Origin: Phoronis australis
Lineage: Eukaryota > Phoronida > Phoronidae
DNA: 62,000 nucleotides
NCBI GenBank assembly: GCA_002633005.1
Contig: NMRA01000681.1
Location: forward strand, 1-62,000
Reading direction: 5' to 3'
Positions 12,817 to 24,489 of this stretch are shown here, piece by piece. The notes under the pieces are model-generated. The model was not told the DNA's origin, did not search any database, and saw only the letters and a program-made list of their open reading frames with translations. Position numbers and translations under genes: made by a program. Positions within the stretch are counted from its first letter, which is position 1, and every line of letters starts with the position of its first letter.

Positions 12817-15800
12817 ATAAAAATCATACATAGAGTGGTTTGGTTGACAGAGGGGCGGACGACAAAAAGACTCGAAAACAGTAAAAATAGCCGCTAGGTG
12901 CCGCAAAATACAATCTATCCGGAAATGAAAGATTGGCACCATTTCACTAATATATGCCTATCTGCCAAATTTTATGAAAATCCGTCAAAGAACTTTGAAT
13001 ATACAGACTTTAGGTAAACTTGAAATAATTAAATTGCCACTAGGAGGTACACCGGTAGTCTAATCCTTCCTGAAATCGTTGTCATCCGTTGTCTACTTAA
13101 TACAAAGATACTTGATAAATTTAATAAAGATCTTGCAAAGCCATAGACTGGGCGCAAAATCAAAGGAAAATGCCAATAGGAGGTGTCACGGTAGTCGAAG
13201 TCGTCGGAAAGCCGTTGTCAGCTGCCTTCTTCACAGTAAGAACATATATGCCAATTTTCACAATCATCCTTAGAGTGGTTTGATTGATGGAGGGATAGGC
13301 GCCAAAAATATACTAGAGGGCAGTAAAATTTGCCATTAGGTGTCATCCAAAAACGAGAGGATAGCGTCATCTTATTGGCCCATGAGCCAAGTTTTATGAA
13401 AATCCTGTGACCTTTGAAGAAACAGAGATAAACGAAAAAAATGCCACCGGTAGGCGGATCTGTCCGAAATTCGTCGTCAAATGTCGTCAGTCTTATAGAA
13501 GCACATCTGCCAAATCTCATCAAGGTCCTGGCAGGATTTAAGAGATACAGCTGGGGACGCCGTATCCCGGACGCCCGGACAACCGGGCAGGCATTGATGA
13601 CAAACACTCACATATAAATATGCAGGCGAATAAAAACATCTACATTTCTCTAACTTTAAAGCTTCGTATCAGAAATAGCTGTTCAAATTTATGTAAAATT
13701 TCATTTCTACGATATAAACACTTTTTACAAAATGAAAATGAAATGCTCATATTTTAGAGCACTAACAGTATTTCACATCTGGATCATTTTCTTCAAATGA
13801 AATTCAGTCTTGTTGTTAATGCCGGTGCCTTACTATCAATGTGCGCTTTTTTATGCTAAATTCTATGGTTTTTGAGAAACTGTGCCCTGAAATCAGGTGT
13901 GAAACAGTGTACATCAATAAAATCAGATGCCTGAATGACTGGCGACTAAATTTTTTATTTCGCTTTTCCTAATCAAAGAAGTGTCGGTAATATTTTGATG
14001 ACTCACAGGAGTACAAACGTTTAGTAAAAATCAAAAGATTCTATGATATTTACAAGCGAACGGAACCTTGATACCATCTCATGGTGCACACCCTCAAAAA
14101 GAGGCAATTTTCGGGATTTCTTACCTTTTCGACTCTGGTGTCATTTTAAGGTGATGGTTCAATACTATCTTTGGTTCGTTGACAGTGAGGGCTGTATGAC
14201 CCTAGAAAAACGTCCAGAAATAGCAGTTCAGATTCAGGTAAATCTTTCAAATGCTGTGATTTAAACTCCGTTCACGAAACAAAAATGAAATGATCATATT
14301 TAACGGTGTCTCTGAGATCACATCTCGAAACTTTTCACCAAAATAAACTTCGATTAAGTTACTGAAACCGTTGTTCAACTAGCAATTTGATATGGCCTTT
14401 TTTAAAAACGTTTTCGTTTAACGTATTACGGGTACGGATTTGACGACCTTCAACATATTGAGCTATACACTATTTATAGTAAATGCAATATGAAACGCAA
14501 GCAATGATAGTTTACCTTCATAAATTGTACCTTAAATCTTTCGGAATTCGTTTTGGCTATCCGAGGGTCATGGGGGTATTGTTGGGGCTTGGGTGTGGCG
14601 TGTAAATAGACAAAACATGCATTGATAAAAATTTACAAATAATCGAAAAATCGACTGTTTTCAATTAACCACACGCACATCTATTGAAAAGACCTTGTCC
14701 TTGTCAAACTGTTTTAGTACTAATAAGCTTTTTCTCGAAATTGTGAACCTTCAGCCTAATAGCACCCTTTTAAAAATGTTTTCATTTGTTGTATTATGGG
14801 TAGGGATTTGAGAACGTTCAAGGTATTGAGCTGTACACACTGCAGTATGAAACCCAAGTAACGATACTTTAGCTTTATAATTTTCGTCTTAAATCTTTCT
14901 TCTTTCGTTTTGGTTAAACGAAGGTTATCTTTGGGCATGGGTATGGCGTGTAAATAGGAAAAAGTGTATTGATAAAATTTACTAACAATCGACCTATCAA
15001 TTGCTTTCAATTTGCCGTACGCAGATCAATTGAAAAATCTTTCTCCCTACACCGGCAGGAATCGACCACGGGAAGCACTGCTCAGCTTCATCTTGCTTCT
15101 GTATCGGCACAGGGATTCAAATATTCCATTCAGCATGGCTTTTGCGACCTTGAACGCCATTTAGATTAATTTGTGGTGTATGTCTTCGTATGTTAGGGCT
15201 TGTGTTTGTATGTTAGTGATTTGTTGGGCGGGATTGGAAAGTGCGTTACTTAGCGTTAACGCAAATCTACAGGCAAGAAAAGTAACAAACATCTAGTCCA
15301 AGCGAATGGTAATACCATTGATGAATGGGCAGATCTGTTCATGGGATTAAGAGTGCGTCATCACGGCCTAAGCTTTTATACCTTAGAGGAACCCATCGTG
15401 CAATTAAGAACCAGCCAACACTTAAAATATTTTACAGCGACCTGGAAACCATACAGTTGTCACAGGTGGAGAACTGTAGCTGCACCTATCAGAAAGCCCA
15501 AAACGTTTTAATAACGAAATTTACACACCTTTATCGTCTTTTGTATTTTGGATAAGATAGCATCTTATGGCGCACGTCCTGATGGAAGAGGCAATTTCCG
15601 GGATTTTTGATTTTTCCGACTGTGGTGTCGTTTTGAGTTGGTGGTTCAGCGACATCTTTAGTCCGTTGCCAGTGGTGGCGAGGTCAAGATCCTTCTAGTT
15701 CAGATCCTGCATGACCCTAGAAAAAGAGTCAGACATTTCTCTTGATTCAAAGGTTGCTATCTCAGATTTATGTAAAACGTTCACATACTATGATTTAAAC

Positions 15801-17170
15801 GTCTTTCACAAAACGAAAGGGCAATAATCACAATTTAGAACATCAACATTGTTGGCTGAGATCACTTCTCGAAACTTTTCATCGAATGATTTTCGATCAT
15901 GTTTTGACACGGTTGTTTAATTAACAATGGGTCTTCGGTTTTTACTAGCTTTTAATGGTTTTTAAGAGAACATGCCTTGAAACTAGATGCGAGTCATTGT
16001 GCATTAATAAAGACATATGCCTGAATGACTGGCTAGTAGATTATACACTTCCCTTTTCCATATCGAAAAAATGTCGGTCATGGTTTGATGACACACAGGA
16101 GCACAAACGTGTAGTAAACCAAGAAGCTTCTATGATGTTTACAAGTTAACGGAACCTTGACTCTTGTGCGATTCGTGTTAGTGATCCTGCAGAACTTTTG
16201 GTATATTGTCATTGCTCGCAATGTCAGATCTCCCATGTTAATGGTATACTGGTCAGCCAAAGTCAAATAGTTCGACGAAAGGCCAAGTACCTAAAAGACC
16301 TAAAATAATGATAAAAGGAAGTCAACCCCTTGGAAACAATGAAATCATATGATCTGAACTGAAAACTACAAGTGAGAAAAAGTGTGGGGTAAAGTTATGA
16401 AATGCCGGTATTCCTTGTTTTTAAAGACAAGCAAGTAAATAAATCCATCAATATCCACACAAGCCCGGAAGACCATTAGTTCGAAAACAAAAGGTTCGAA
16501 TTTTCATGTCACGAGGCATTTTGAACAGTGATTTCGAGCAAAATGTTTGGAGAGTTGTAAGCACGTGGCTTCTTAAAACGAATTATTCGAACAGCTAGTG
16601 CCTCGGTAAAGTAACCAAACAAAATTTGGCAATGTGCACTTAACTGTCGCTTTTATTTTAATTTTCAAGTTTTGGTTTTCCGCCTCTAAAACGTTGCCGC
16701 TCCTTTGTCATTAACTTTAATTTCTGACTTCTCGTCTCTCAGATCGTCGAATTATTTTCGCACTAATAAGCTTTTTGTCAAATTTGCGAACATTCAGGCT
16801 GATAGGGTTTTTTTTTCAATGAATTTTCATTTGTTGTATTTTGGCCACTGATTTGAAAACCTTCAAGGTATTGAGCTGTACACTGCAGTATGAAACCCAA
16901 GCAACGATACTTTACCTTCATAATTTTCGTCTTAAATCTTTCTTCTTTCGTTTTGGTTTAAAGAAGGTCGCAGGTTATCTTTGGGGTATGGGTATGGCGT
17001 GTAAATAGACGAAAACATACCTTTTGCCTCTGGTGTGATTCTTGTCAGTGGTCCTATAGAAATTTTGGTATACTGTCACTGTTCCCAATGTCAGATCTCG
17101 CATGTTGATGGTGTACTACTCAGCTAATTTCAAACAGTTTGACGAAAGGCCAAGTATCTAAAAGGCATAG

Positions 17171-17341
17171 AATAATGTTATCAAATAGATGTTGAAATGC
17201 CGTGCAGTTACCGACGGATAAGAATATAAAATAGTAAAACTAAAACGACGAGCGTCGGTACTAAAGTATATTAAAATATCCCCACGTTTCGAGCGATGAG
17301 TTCTTTGTCAAGGGTGTGCTACAGACTGTACAATAATGTTA
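17171..17341. mobile_element. 151-bp SINE-like insertion with 10-bp target duplication
   Basis: AATAATGTTA occurs at 17171-17180 and again at 17332-17341. It is the single site found in other copies of the long unit (for example near 8398 and 16305, followed by AAAAGGAAGTC-like sequence). The 151 bp between them (17181-17331) are foreign to the unit. They include the minus-strand motif GCTCGAAACG, seen near the ends of many retroelements. No A/B box or poly(A) tail is obvious, so the insertion mechanism and class are unresolved. Confidence 0.65.
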
Positions 17342-18939
17342 AAAGGAAGTCAACCCCCTGGAAAAAATGGAATGATATGATCTGAATTGAAAATTTAAAG
17401 TAAAAAAAGTGTGGGCCAAAATTATGAAATCGCGGTATACATGACTCCAAAGGTTTGCAAGTAAACAAAATCCATCAATACAAATATCCTCACAAGTCCG
17501 AGAGACCATTAGTTCGAAAGCTAAAAATTCGAAATTTCATGTTACGAGGTTCTGAACAGTGATTTCGAACAAAATGTTTGGAGATTTGTAAGCACGTGCC
17601 TCCCCGGAACCAATTCTTCCAAGAGCCAGTGCCTTGGTAAAGCATCCAAACAAAGTTTGACAAAGTGCACTGAATTGTCGCTTTTATTAACATTATCAAC
17701 TTTTGGAATACAGCCACTAAAATTTTGTTGCTACTCTGTCGTTGAAGTTTGAATCACTGGCTTCTGGTCTCTTTAATTGTCGAACTATTTTCGAACTAAT
17801 AAGCTTTTTGTCGAGTTTGTGAACCTGCGGCCCGATAGGGCTTTTTGTAAACATTTTCGTTTGTCGTATAATGGGCACAGATTTGAAAACCTTAAAGGTA
17901 TTGAGCTTCACCCTATTTAATGCAGTATGAAACCCAAGCAACAATAGTTTACTTTCATAATTTTCGTCTGAAGAACTGCTTCGTCCGTTTTGGTTATTCG
18001 AGGATCGCAGCGTATTGCTGGGGTATGGGTACTGCGTGTAAACACACAAAACAAGTATTGAAAAAATTTACAAACAATCGCCAAATCAACTGTTTTCAAT
18101 TTCTCACACGCAGATCAATTGAAAATCCTTGTCCTTACTCCGCCGAAAATTGATACCGGGAACCACAGCCTAGCTACATCCCGTTTTGGCATCTGTAGAG
18201 GAATTCAAATAATGACATTCAGCATACATTTTGTGACTTCGAACGTCAGTTGGATTAATTGGTGATGTTTTTAGGTTTGTTAGGACTGGTATTAGTATTT
18301 AATTGGAATTGTTGGCGGGGTTAGAATGTGTGTTTGCATAAACGTTAATGCACAAGCAAGAAAAGCAACAAACGTCTAGTCCAAGCGAATGAAACTACAA
18401 TTGATAGATGGACAGATCTACAGTCTATCTATTAGATTAAATGAGCGTCATCACGACCAAAGCATTGATATATGAGGAGAACCCAAAGTACAACTAAAAT
18501 ACAGCTAACTCTAGAAATGTATTTCAACGACCTGGATAGCACAGTATTGTAACAGGTGGAGAACTGTAACTGCACGTGACGGCCAGTCCAAAATGTTATC
18601 AATAACGAAAGTAACGCACCTCAGTCGTACCTTGTGTATCGGGTAAGACAGCATCTCATGACGTACGCCCTCAAGGAAGAGGCAATTTCCTGGATTTTTT
18701 TACTTTTCCTATTCTGTTGTCATTACATGGTGACGGTTCAGTGACATTTTTGTTCGCTGTCAGTGGTGGCAAGGACAGCGTCCTGCTACTTTGGATGCTT
18801 CGTGGCCCTAGAAAGTGTCCACATCTCTCTAATTTTAAAGGTTGATATCTTAGAAATAGCAGTTCAGATTTTTGTAAAATCTCTCATGTTAATGGTATAC
18901 TGGTCAGCAATTAGTTTGACGAAAGAACAAGTCCCTAAA

Positions 18940-20186
18940 CAAGAGCAACGCGGAGCGTTCAAATGCGCCCAAGAATGCATCGCAAATGGTGTGCTTTTAG
19001 GGTTATTTATTTGTATCATAAAAATGGCCACTAGATGGCGCAACAACGTACAATCCATCCAAAAACGGGAACATGCCATATTTTATAAAAAATCTGTCAA
19101 CGAACTTCAGAAAAACAAAGGAAAACAGAATAAAATGAAATTGCCACTTGTGGGCACAGCGAACGTTGGATCCGCCTGAAAGTCGTAGTCTGTTGTTATC
19201 TTGATATAAATACACTTACTAAATTTAATGAAGATCCTGAAGTGGGTTTAGGAGATATAGCTATGGGCGCAAAACAAAACATAACTACCACTAGGAGGCG
19301 CCACACTAGTCATTTGCCATCATCAAACGTCCTCTTCGCACTGAAAACATATACGCCAATTTTCAAAACTATCCCTAGAATGATTTCGTTGATAGAGGGG
19401 TGGACGCAAAAAACAAGACTTGAAAACAGCAAAAATGGCCACTAGGTCGCGCAAAATACCTCAATTCCATCCAAAAACATATATGCCTATATTCACAACT
19501 TTATGAAAATCTGTTGAGGACCTTTGAAGGTACAGACTGGTAAACGTAAAAAAATAAAATTGCCAGTAGGTGGCGCCCACCAGTAGTCAGATCTGTCCGA
19601 AATTCGTTGTCTTCCGTCGTCAACATCACATAAATACACTTACGGTACTAAATTTATTAAAGATCCTGCGAACGGTTTAGGACATGCAGCCATAGGCGCA
19701 AAAAACTGCCACTAGGAGGCGCCATAGTAGTCGAAGTCGTCGGAAAATCATCGTTATACTTGCCAATTTTCAAAATCATCCTTTGAGCGGTTTGGTTGAT
19801 AGAGGGGTGGACGCAAAAAACAAACTCGAAAACACCAAAACATGGCCACTAGGTGGCGCAAACTACGTCGAATCCATCTGAAAACGGAAGGTTAGCCTCA
19901 TCTCACTGATAGGTGCCTATGTAAGAATTTTTATGAAAATCTGTTCAGGACTTTTGAAGTTACAGAGGTAAACGTAAAAAACTAAAATTGCCACTAGGGG
20001 TCACACCAATAGTCGGATCCGCCTGAAAGTTCGTTCATGCCGTCCCATTCACGGAAAAACACATGTCCAAAACTTCCTGAACATACGTCCAGGCGTTTTG
20101 GAGCGGACAAAGGACGCCGGAGTCCGAACGGATGGACGGAGATGACGGCATAATGAGTCCACATATAAATACGTTTGCGCATAAAA
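18940..20186. repeat. higher-order repeat with CTCF-like cores, block 2
   Basis: A second block of the same repeat as at 11.7-13.6 kb. CTCF-like 15-mers start at 19027, 19143, 19287, 19438, 19562, 19708, 19845 and 19990. Intervals are 116, 144, 151, 124, 146, 137 and 145 bp, the shorter ones from small deletions. The GGAC run has decayed to two units near 20130, followed by the terminal hairpin remnant. Here the insertion is clean: long-unit sequence ending in GTCCCTAAA is on the left and resumes with AACTATAATCTGG on the right, matching CTAAAAACCTACAAT in intact copies. Confidence 0.85.
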
Positions 20187-21384
20187 ACTATAATCTGGTT
20201 CGAAAGAAGTTAATCCGCTCGAAACAATGAACCCGTATGATCTGAATTGAAAACATACAAGTGAGAACAATTGTGGGCGGAAGGTATGAAATTACGGAAT
20301 TCATGGCTCCGAAAGTTTACAAGTCGACAAATAAATAAATCCGAAGATCAACACAAGTCTGAAAGAATATTAGTTGTTTTACAATCAGTTTGATAGGGCT
20401 GTCTTTAGAAACGTTTTGATTTGCCTGATAGGGTATTTTAAAAAAATCATTCAATGTTACATAACTTGCCTTCAGGCTTGCGAACCTTCGGAGTATGGAG
20501 CTCAATCTTATTTATACTAATGCACTGTGACTTGCACGCTACTTTAAGTTTCCTTCTTAATTTTAGTCTTCAGTTGTTAATTTTCTTTCATGCTTCTTCT
20601 TCCGTCTTGGTTATCCGTGAGTCGGATCGTATCGTTGTGGCGTGGGCATGGTAAGTAAATAAACGAAAACGTTCATTAATAAAATTTACAAACAATCGAT
20701 AAATCAACTATTGTTTTCAATTTGCCATTCGGAAACTAATTCAAAAATCCTTATCCCTGCCACGGTAGTAATCGATCACAGGAACCACTGTTCAGTTCCA
20801 TTTGATCTTGGCATTTGGAGAGGAATTCAAATAACACCACTCAGCATGCATTTTTCGACCTTGAACGTCCTTTGGATTTATTTATGCTGTATTTCTTGAT
20901 ACGTTAGGATTGGTGTTAGTATGTTAGTGCAATTGCTAGTCGGGATTAAAAAGAGTGTTAGCGTCAACGCGAATGTACCAGCAAGACAAGTAACAAGCGC
21001 TTAGTGCAAGCAAATGGTAATAGATATGATGGATGGAGAGCTTTATCTATTCGAAGTACATGTGCGTCATCGCAACCCAAACACTAATACTTGAGTACAA
21101 CCCAATTGTCTGGACACCATTCTCAGGTGGGTAACTGTAACTGTAAGTGTCAGCCAGACAAAATTGTTATCAATAACGAAAGTTACACACCTCTATCGCC
21201 CTTCATGTATCGGGTAAGACAGGATCTCATGGTGCACGCCCACACGTAAGCGGCAACTCCTGGGATTTTTTACCTTTCCGACTCTGGTGTCATTTTGTGT
21301 TGGTGGTTCAGCGACATCTTCTTATCGATACCGTTGTTTTGCTATTACTGTGCTTTTCTTTTTCTTTAAATGATTTTTTCTCAT

Positions 21385-22020
21385 GAAAGTTGAACGGTAA
21401 TACACTTTTCAACTCTGTTGTCAGTCGTTTTTATTGGTACTGCAGGAACTTTTTGATGCACTGTAACCCGTCGTGACGTCGTGGTCCTGTATGGTCCTTA
21501 TATTGATGGTGTCAACCAATCCACTTTCTGTCACCTGCTTTACATCTTTAGTGTCAATCTTCCAAAATAAAAGCAGGAACCAACTGAAAAAACTTTTACT
21601 TCCTATCTCATAAATTGCACGTTGTGGTCCTTGACGGGTGGCCTTTTCCAAAGGTGCTGTGTAACTTGCTAAAAGCGTAGGTCACACTTGCCCGTTTAGC
21701 AGAATTTGTTAGAAGTTTTCAAAATTTCCTCCAGACTTTTGAGGGTTGGCGATAAGTTACAAAGCATTATTTTGTTTTAGAGAACTGGATGGGGAAAGTC
21801 GTTTTTAGTATGTGTAAGTAGGCCAAAACAGAGTTTGGTATCCTTTTAATGATAAACAAAGCCCAGTTATTTAACAAATGACAAAGTCGCTCAAATAAAA
21901 TACAGCAATTAAGACTAAATGTAGTTCACTTCCGAGAAGGAATATAATACAGGCGACCCAAACTGAGAGCCTATAGTGTATTTTATATTGACAAGATCTC
22001 CCAGTTATACAACTACCAAC
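21385..22020. repeat. dispersed repeat inserted in the long-unit array
   Basis: The long unit breaks off near 21380 and resumes near 22020 with TTTTTGAGAGACTGC. The intervening sequence contains, at about 21665-21855, a segment shared with 41600-41895 and 52470-52845. Shared phrases include AAAAGCGTAGGTCAC, TTTCCTCCA, ACTTTTGAGGGTT-like and AGAGAACTGGATGGG. The three copies establish a dispersed repeat family. No terminal repeats or coding capacity were identified. Confidence 0.6.
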
Positions 22021-23236
22021 GCAATTTTTGAGAGACTGCACTAAATCCAGTTGTGAAGCCGTGTACTTGAATAAAGACGTATTCCTGATGTAGATTTTTC
22101 ACTTCGCTTTTCAAATAAAACAAGTGATTGATCAAGTTTTGATGGCTCAAATGAGTACACACATGTAGTCAAAACCGGTAACTGCCAGGATACTGATTTA
22201 CAGCTGAACGGCACCATATCTTTGGCCCTGGTGTCATTCGTGTTAGTGGTCCTTCTGCACTTATGGTACACTGTAACTGGTCGCGACGTCAGGTGCCGTG
22301 GGTAAATGGTACACTAGTCAGCCAAAGTCCACTAGTTCGACGACTTGCCAAATCGCTAAAAATTGCACAATAAGAAGTGATCCACCTTATATGACCTGAA
22401 TTGAAAAGTTCAAGTGAGAAAGAATGTGTACAGAGTTTATATGAAATTAAGTATTTATGGGTCGCAAGGTTTGCAAGTCTAAAAATCCATAAATCTGAAG
22501 ACTTATCCACACAATTACGAAAATCCACCGAAGGTTATAAATTTGAACTTTCATGACACTAGGTTCCGAACGGTGATTTTGAGCAAAACGTTCAGGGATT
22601 TATTTGCACACGGCTTCTTGAAACTAGTTCTTCGAAGAGCCTGTGCCTCTCAAAACGGGATCCAAACATGAAATTGGGCGATTCACTGAGTTGCTGTAGT
22701 TATTTACATGTTCGAAGTATGGTTTATCGCCGCCAAAATTTTGCTGCTTGGCTGTCGTTGACTTTGAATCGCTGGTTTCTGGCATCATAGACCTTCGGAC
22801 TAGTTTCGAACTAACTAGTTTTTTTCTTTCTGTCAGATTTGTGAACCTTCAGCCTTATAATGCCTTTTTATATTCATTTGTGGAATTACGAGAGTTCGAA
22901 CTTGTGAACCTTTGGAGTATCGAGCTGTACCCTATTTATACTAATTCAGTATGACAAGCAAGCAACGTTAGATTACATAACCCCCCTGTTAGATTACCTT
23001 CTTAATTTTCGTCTTCCACCTTTCTTCCGTCTTGGTTATCCGTGGGTCGCAGCTTGTCGTTTATGTATGGGTATAGCGTGCAAATAGACAAAAACGTGCA
23101 GTAATGAAATTTAAAGACAATCGGCAAATCAACTATTGTTTTCAAGTTGACACTTCGAGATTAATTGAAAAATCTACCAAGGCAGTTAGTTATCGATCAC
23201 GGGAACCATTGTTCTGATCCATATGTTGGGGGTCAT

Positions 23237-23870
23237 CCTGATATGTTCCCGTTTTATGCATATCGGGATTCTACATATGTACGTGTCCCGGGTTCGGTAT
23301 GACCAGTTTTCATTGCATCGGACGGAGTTCTATGTGTCCTGGTGTGGTAGCTGTGATTGTCCCCTGCAGCGAATGTCCTAGCTGCATGTATTTGAATGCC
23401 GGTGTACTGGCACGTTAATCAGTTGATTAGCCGGATGCTTCATTCAAATACACGCAAGCCGGACGATTTCTCCAGGGGGACAATGGCTACTTTCACACCG
23501 AGTTCTATGTTTCATTGGTCAGTGCTCGATGAGCCAAGAAAATTAACATACCCAAGTTCGCCGTTTGCGACCTAGCCGAAATCTCGAAAACTAAAGGCGC
23601 ATTTTCAAGAAGCTAGCGTTCCAAAATTCCAGGGGGCATTGCTTTATCTGACAACAACCAGAATCCAATGCAACTAAGGAGAATGCATAAAAATAACACG
23701 TTACTTCATTACTTGTTGAACTTATGCCCTAAATCAGGATCGTGTGGGCCTAAATGGTAAGTGTTGCTAAAACTTGCACACTCGTCCGCTAAGCGTCTGG
23801 ACTATTACGCAAAACACCGGGACACAAAAACCCGGGACAGATAGGATCCGGAGTCCATAAAACGGGACGC
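23237..23870. mobile_element. MITE-like element with nested inverted repeats
   Basis: The left end (CCCGTTTTATGCATATCGGG, then GTGTCCCGGGTT near 23287) is mirrored on the right (AAACCCGGGACA near 23829 and CATAAAACGGG near 23856). This gives inverted ends of roughly 50-60 bp. Inside lies a second inverted pair: GATTGTCCCCTG with GTATTTGAATG on the left (about 23355-23400), and CATTCAAATAC with CAGGGGGACAATGG on the right (about 23445-23487). The element interrupts the long-unit array. I found no target duplication, and nothing inside looks coding. Confidence 0.6.
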
Positions 23871-24006
23871 ATGTTAGGGCCCTAGTTAGTATGTTAGTAC
23901 AATTGTTAGTCGGGATTAGAAAGAGCGTTAAATTCAGCAAGTCAAGTAACAAACGTCTAGTGCAAGCTAATGATAATACATTTGATAGATGGATAGATAT
24001 ATTCAT

Positions 24007-24008
<2 letters not shown>

Positions 24009-24070
<62 letters not shown>
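24009..24070. repeat. (TAA)n trinucleotide microsatellite
   Basis: About 20 tandem TAA/ATA trinucleotides lie inside a copy of the long unit, replacing part of the ATTCATTTAAAGTACATG landmark. The open polyisoleucine frame through it is meaningless. Confidence 0.95.
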
Positions 24071-24071
<1 letters not shown>

Positions 24072-24489
24072 TCTAATAATATCACTTATTGTACATCGTA
24101 AACTTGGCTTACTCATACAGAAATACATAAATTCAAATGTATATTCAGAGTATTTACACGGACAGCAGTTCTTCTCTCAAAGCCATAGTCTTCTCAGTGA
24201 ATATCCATTTGAATAAATGTGCGTCATCACGACCCGAACACTACTGTATGAGTATAACCCAAAGTACAACTACTGTAAAATACAGCCGACACTTAAAACA
24301 TATACGTATTACAACTACCAGTACACCAAACAGTTGCCACAGGTTGAGAACTGTAACAGCAATCAGCCAGACAAAAATGTAATTAATGACAGAAGTTACG
24401 CACCTGTATCGTCCTTCATGTATAGGGTAAGACATCATCTCCTCACGGTGCGCGCTTTCAAGGAAATGGCCGCAATCTGAAACAGCAGG

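Larger units (their letters stand above)
11690..13630. repeat. higher-order repeat with CTCF-like cores, block 1
   Basis: This block interrupts the long-unit array. It is a tandem of monomers of about 148 bp arranged in a higher-order unit of about 443 bp. The CTCF-like 15-mers start at 11812, 11972, 12116, 12255, 12415, 12560, 12890, 13036, 13172 and 13332. Intervals are 160, 144, 139, 160, 145, 330, 146, 136 and 160 bp. The 330-bp gap is where a GGAC microsatellite and a terminal hairpin sit (12703-12820). Recurrent flanking phrases are CCAAATTTCATGAAAATCCG, GGAGATACAG and GGTTTGGTTGATAGAGGGG. There is no coding capacity. The right edge rejoins the long unit near 13630 at a different phase, so the insertion involved a deletion or recombination. 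Confidence 0.85.
3080..24480. repeat. degenerate tandem array of a ~1.9-2.5 kb noncoding unit
   Basis: About 21 kb consists of about ten diverged, same-orientation copies of one long unit. Landmark 1, GTTATCAATAACG, recurs near 3953, 5897, 9602, 10761, 15505, 18594 and 21165, with diverged forms near 7690 and 24378. Landmark 2, GTGGTTCAGCGACATCTTT, recurs near 4085, 6025, 7810, 9733, 10890, 14150, 15640, 18727 and 21302. Landmark 3, TTCTTCGAAGAGCC, recurs near 3100, 5012, 6895, 16585, 17605 and 22628. Spacing between adjacent copies runs from about 1.2 to 3.3 kb because units are truncated or interrupted. No frame stays open beyond about 140 codons and none recurs from copy to copy, so the unit appears noncoding. 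I do not recognise the family. Confidence 0.8.

Noticed and set aside
12558-12942. Several overlapping open frames on both strands
   Set aside because: All run through the (GGAC)n microsatellite, which lacks stops in several frames.
18763-19179. 138-codon plus-strand frame
   Set aside because: It spans the junction between the long-unit array and the CTCF-like repeat, two unrelated noncoding sequences, so the frame is accidental.
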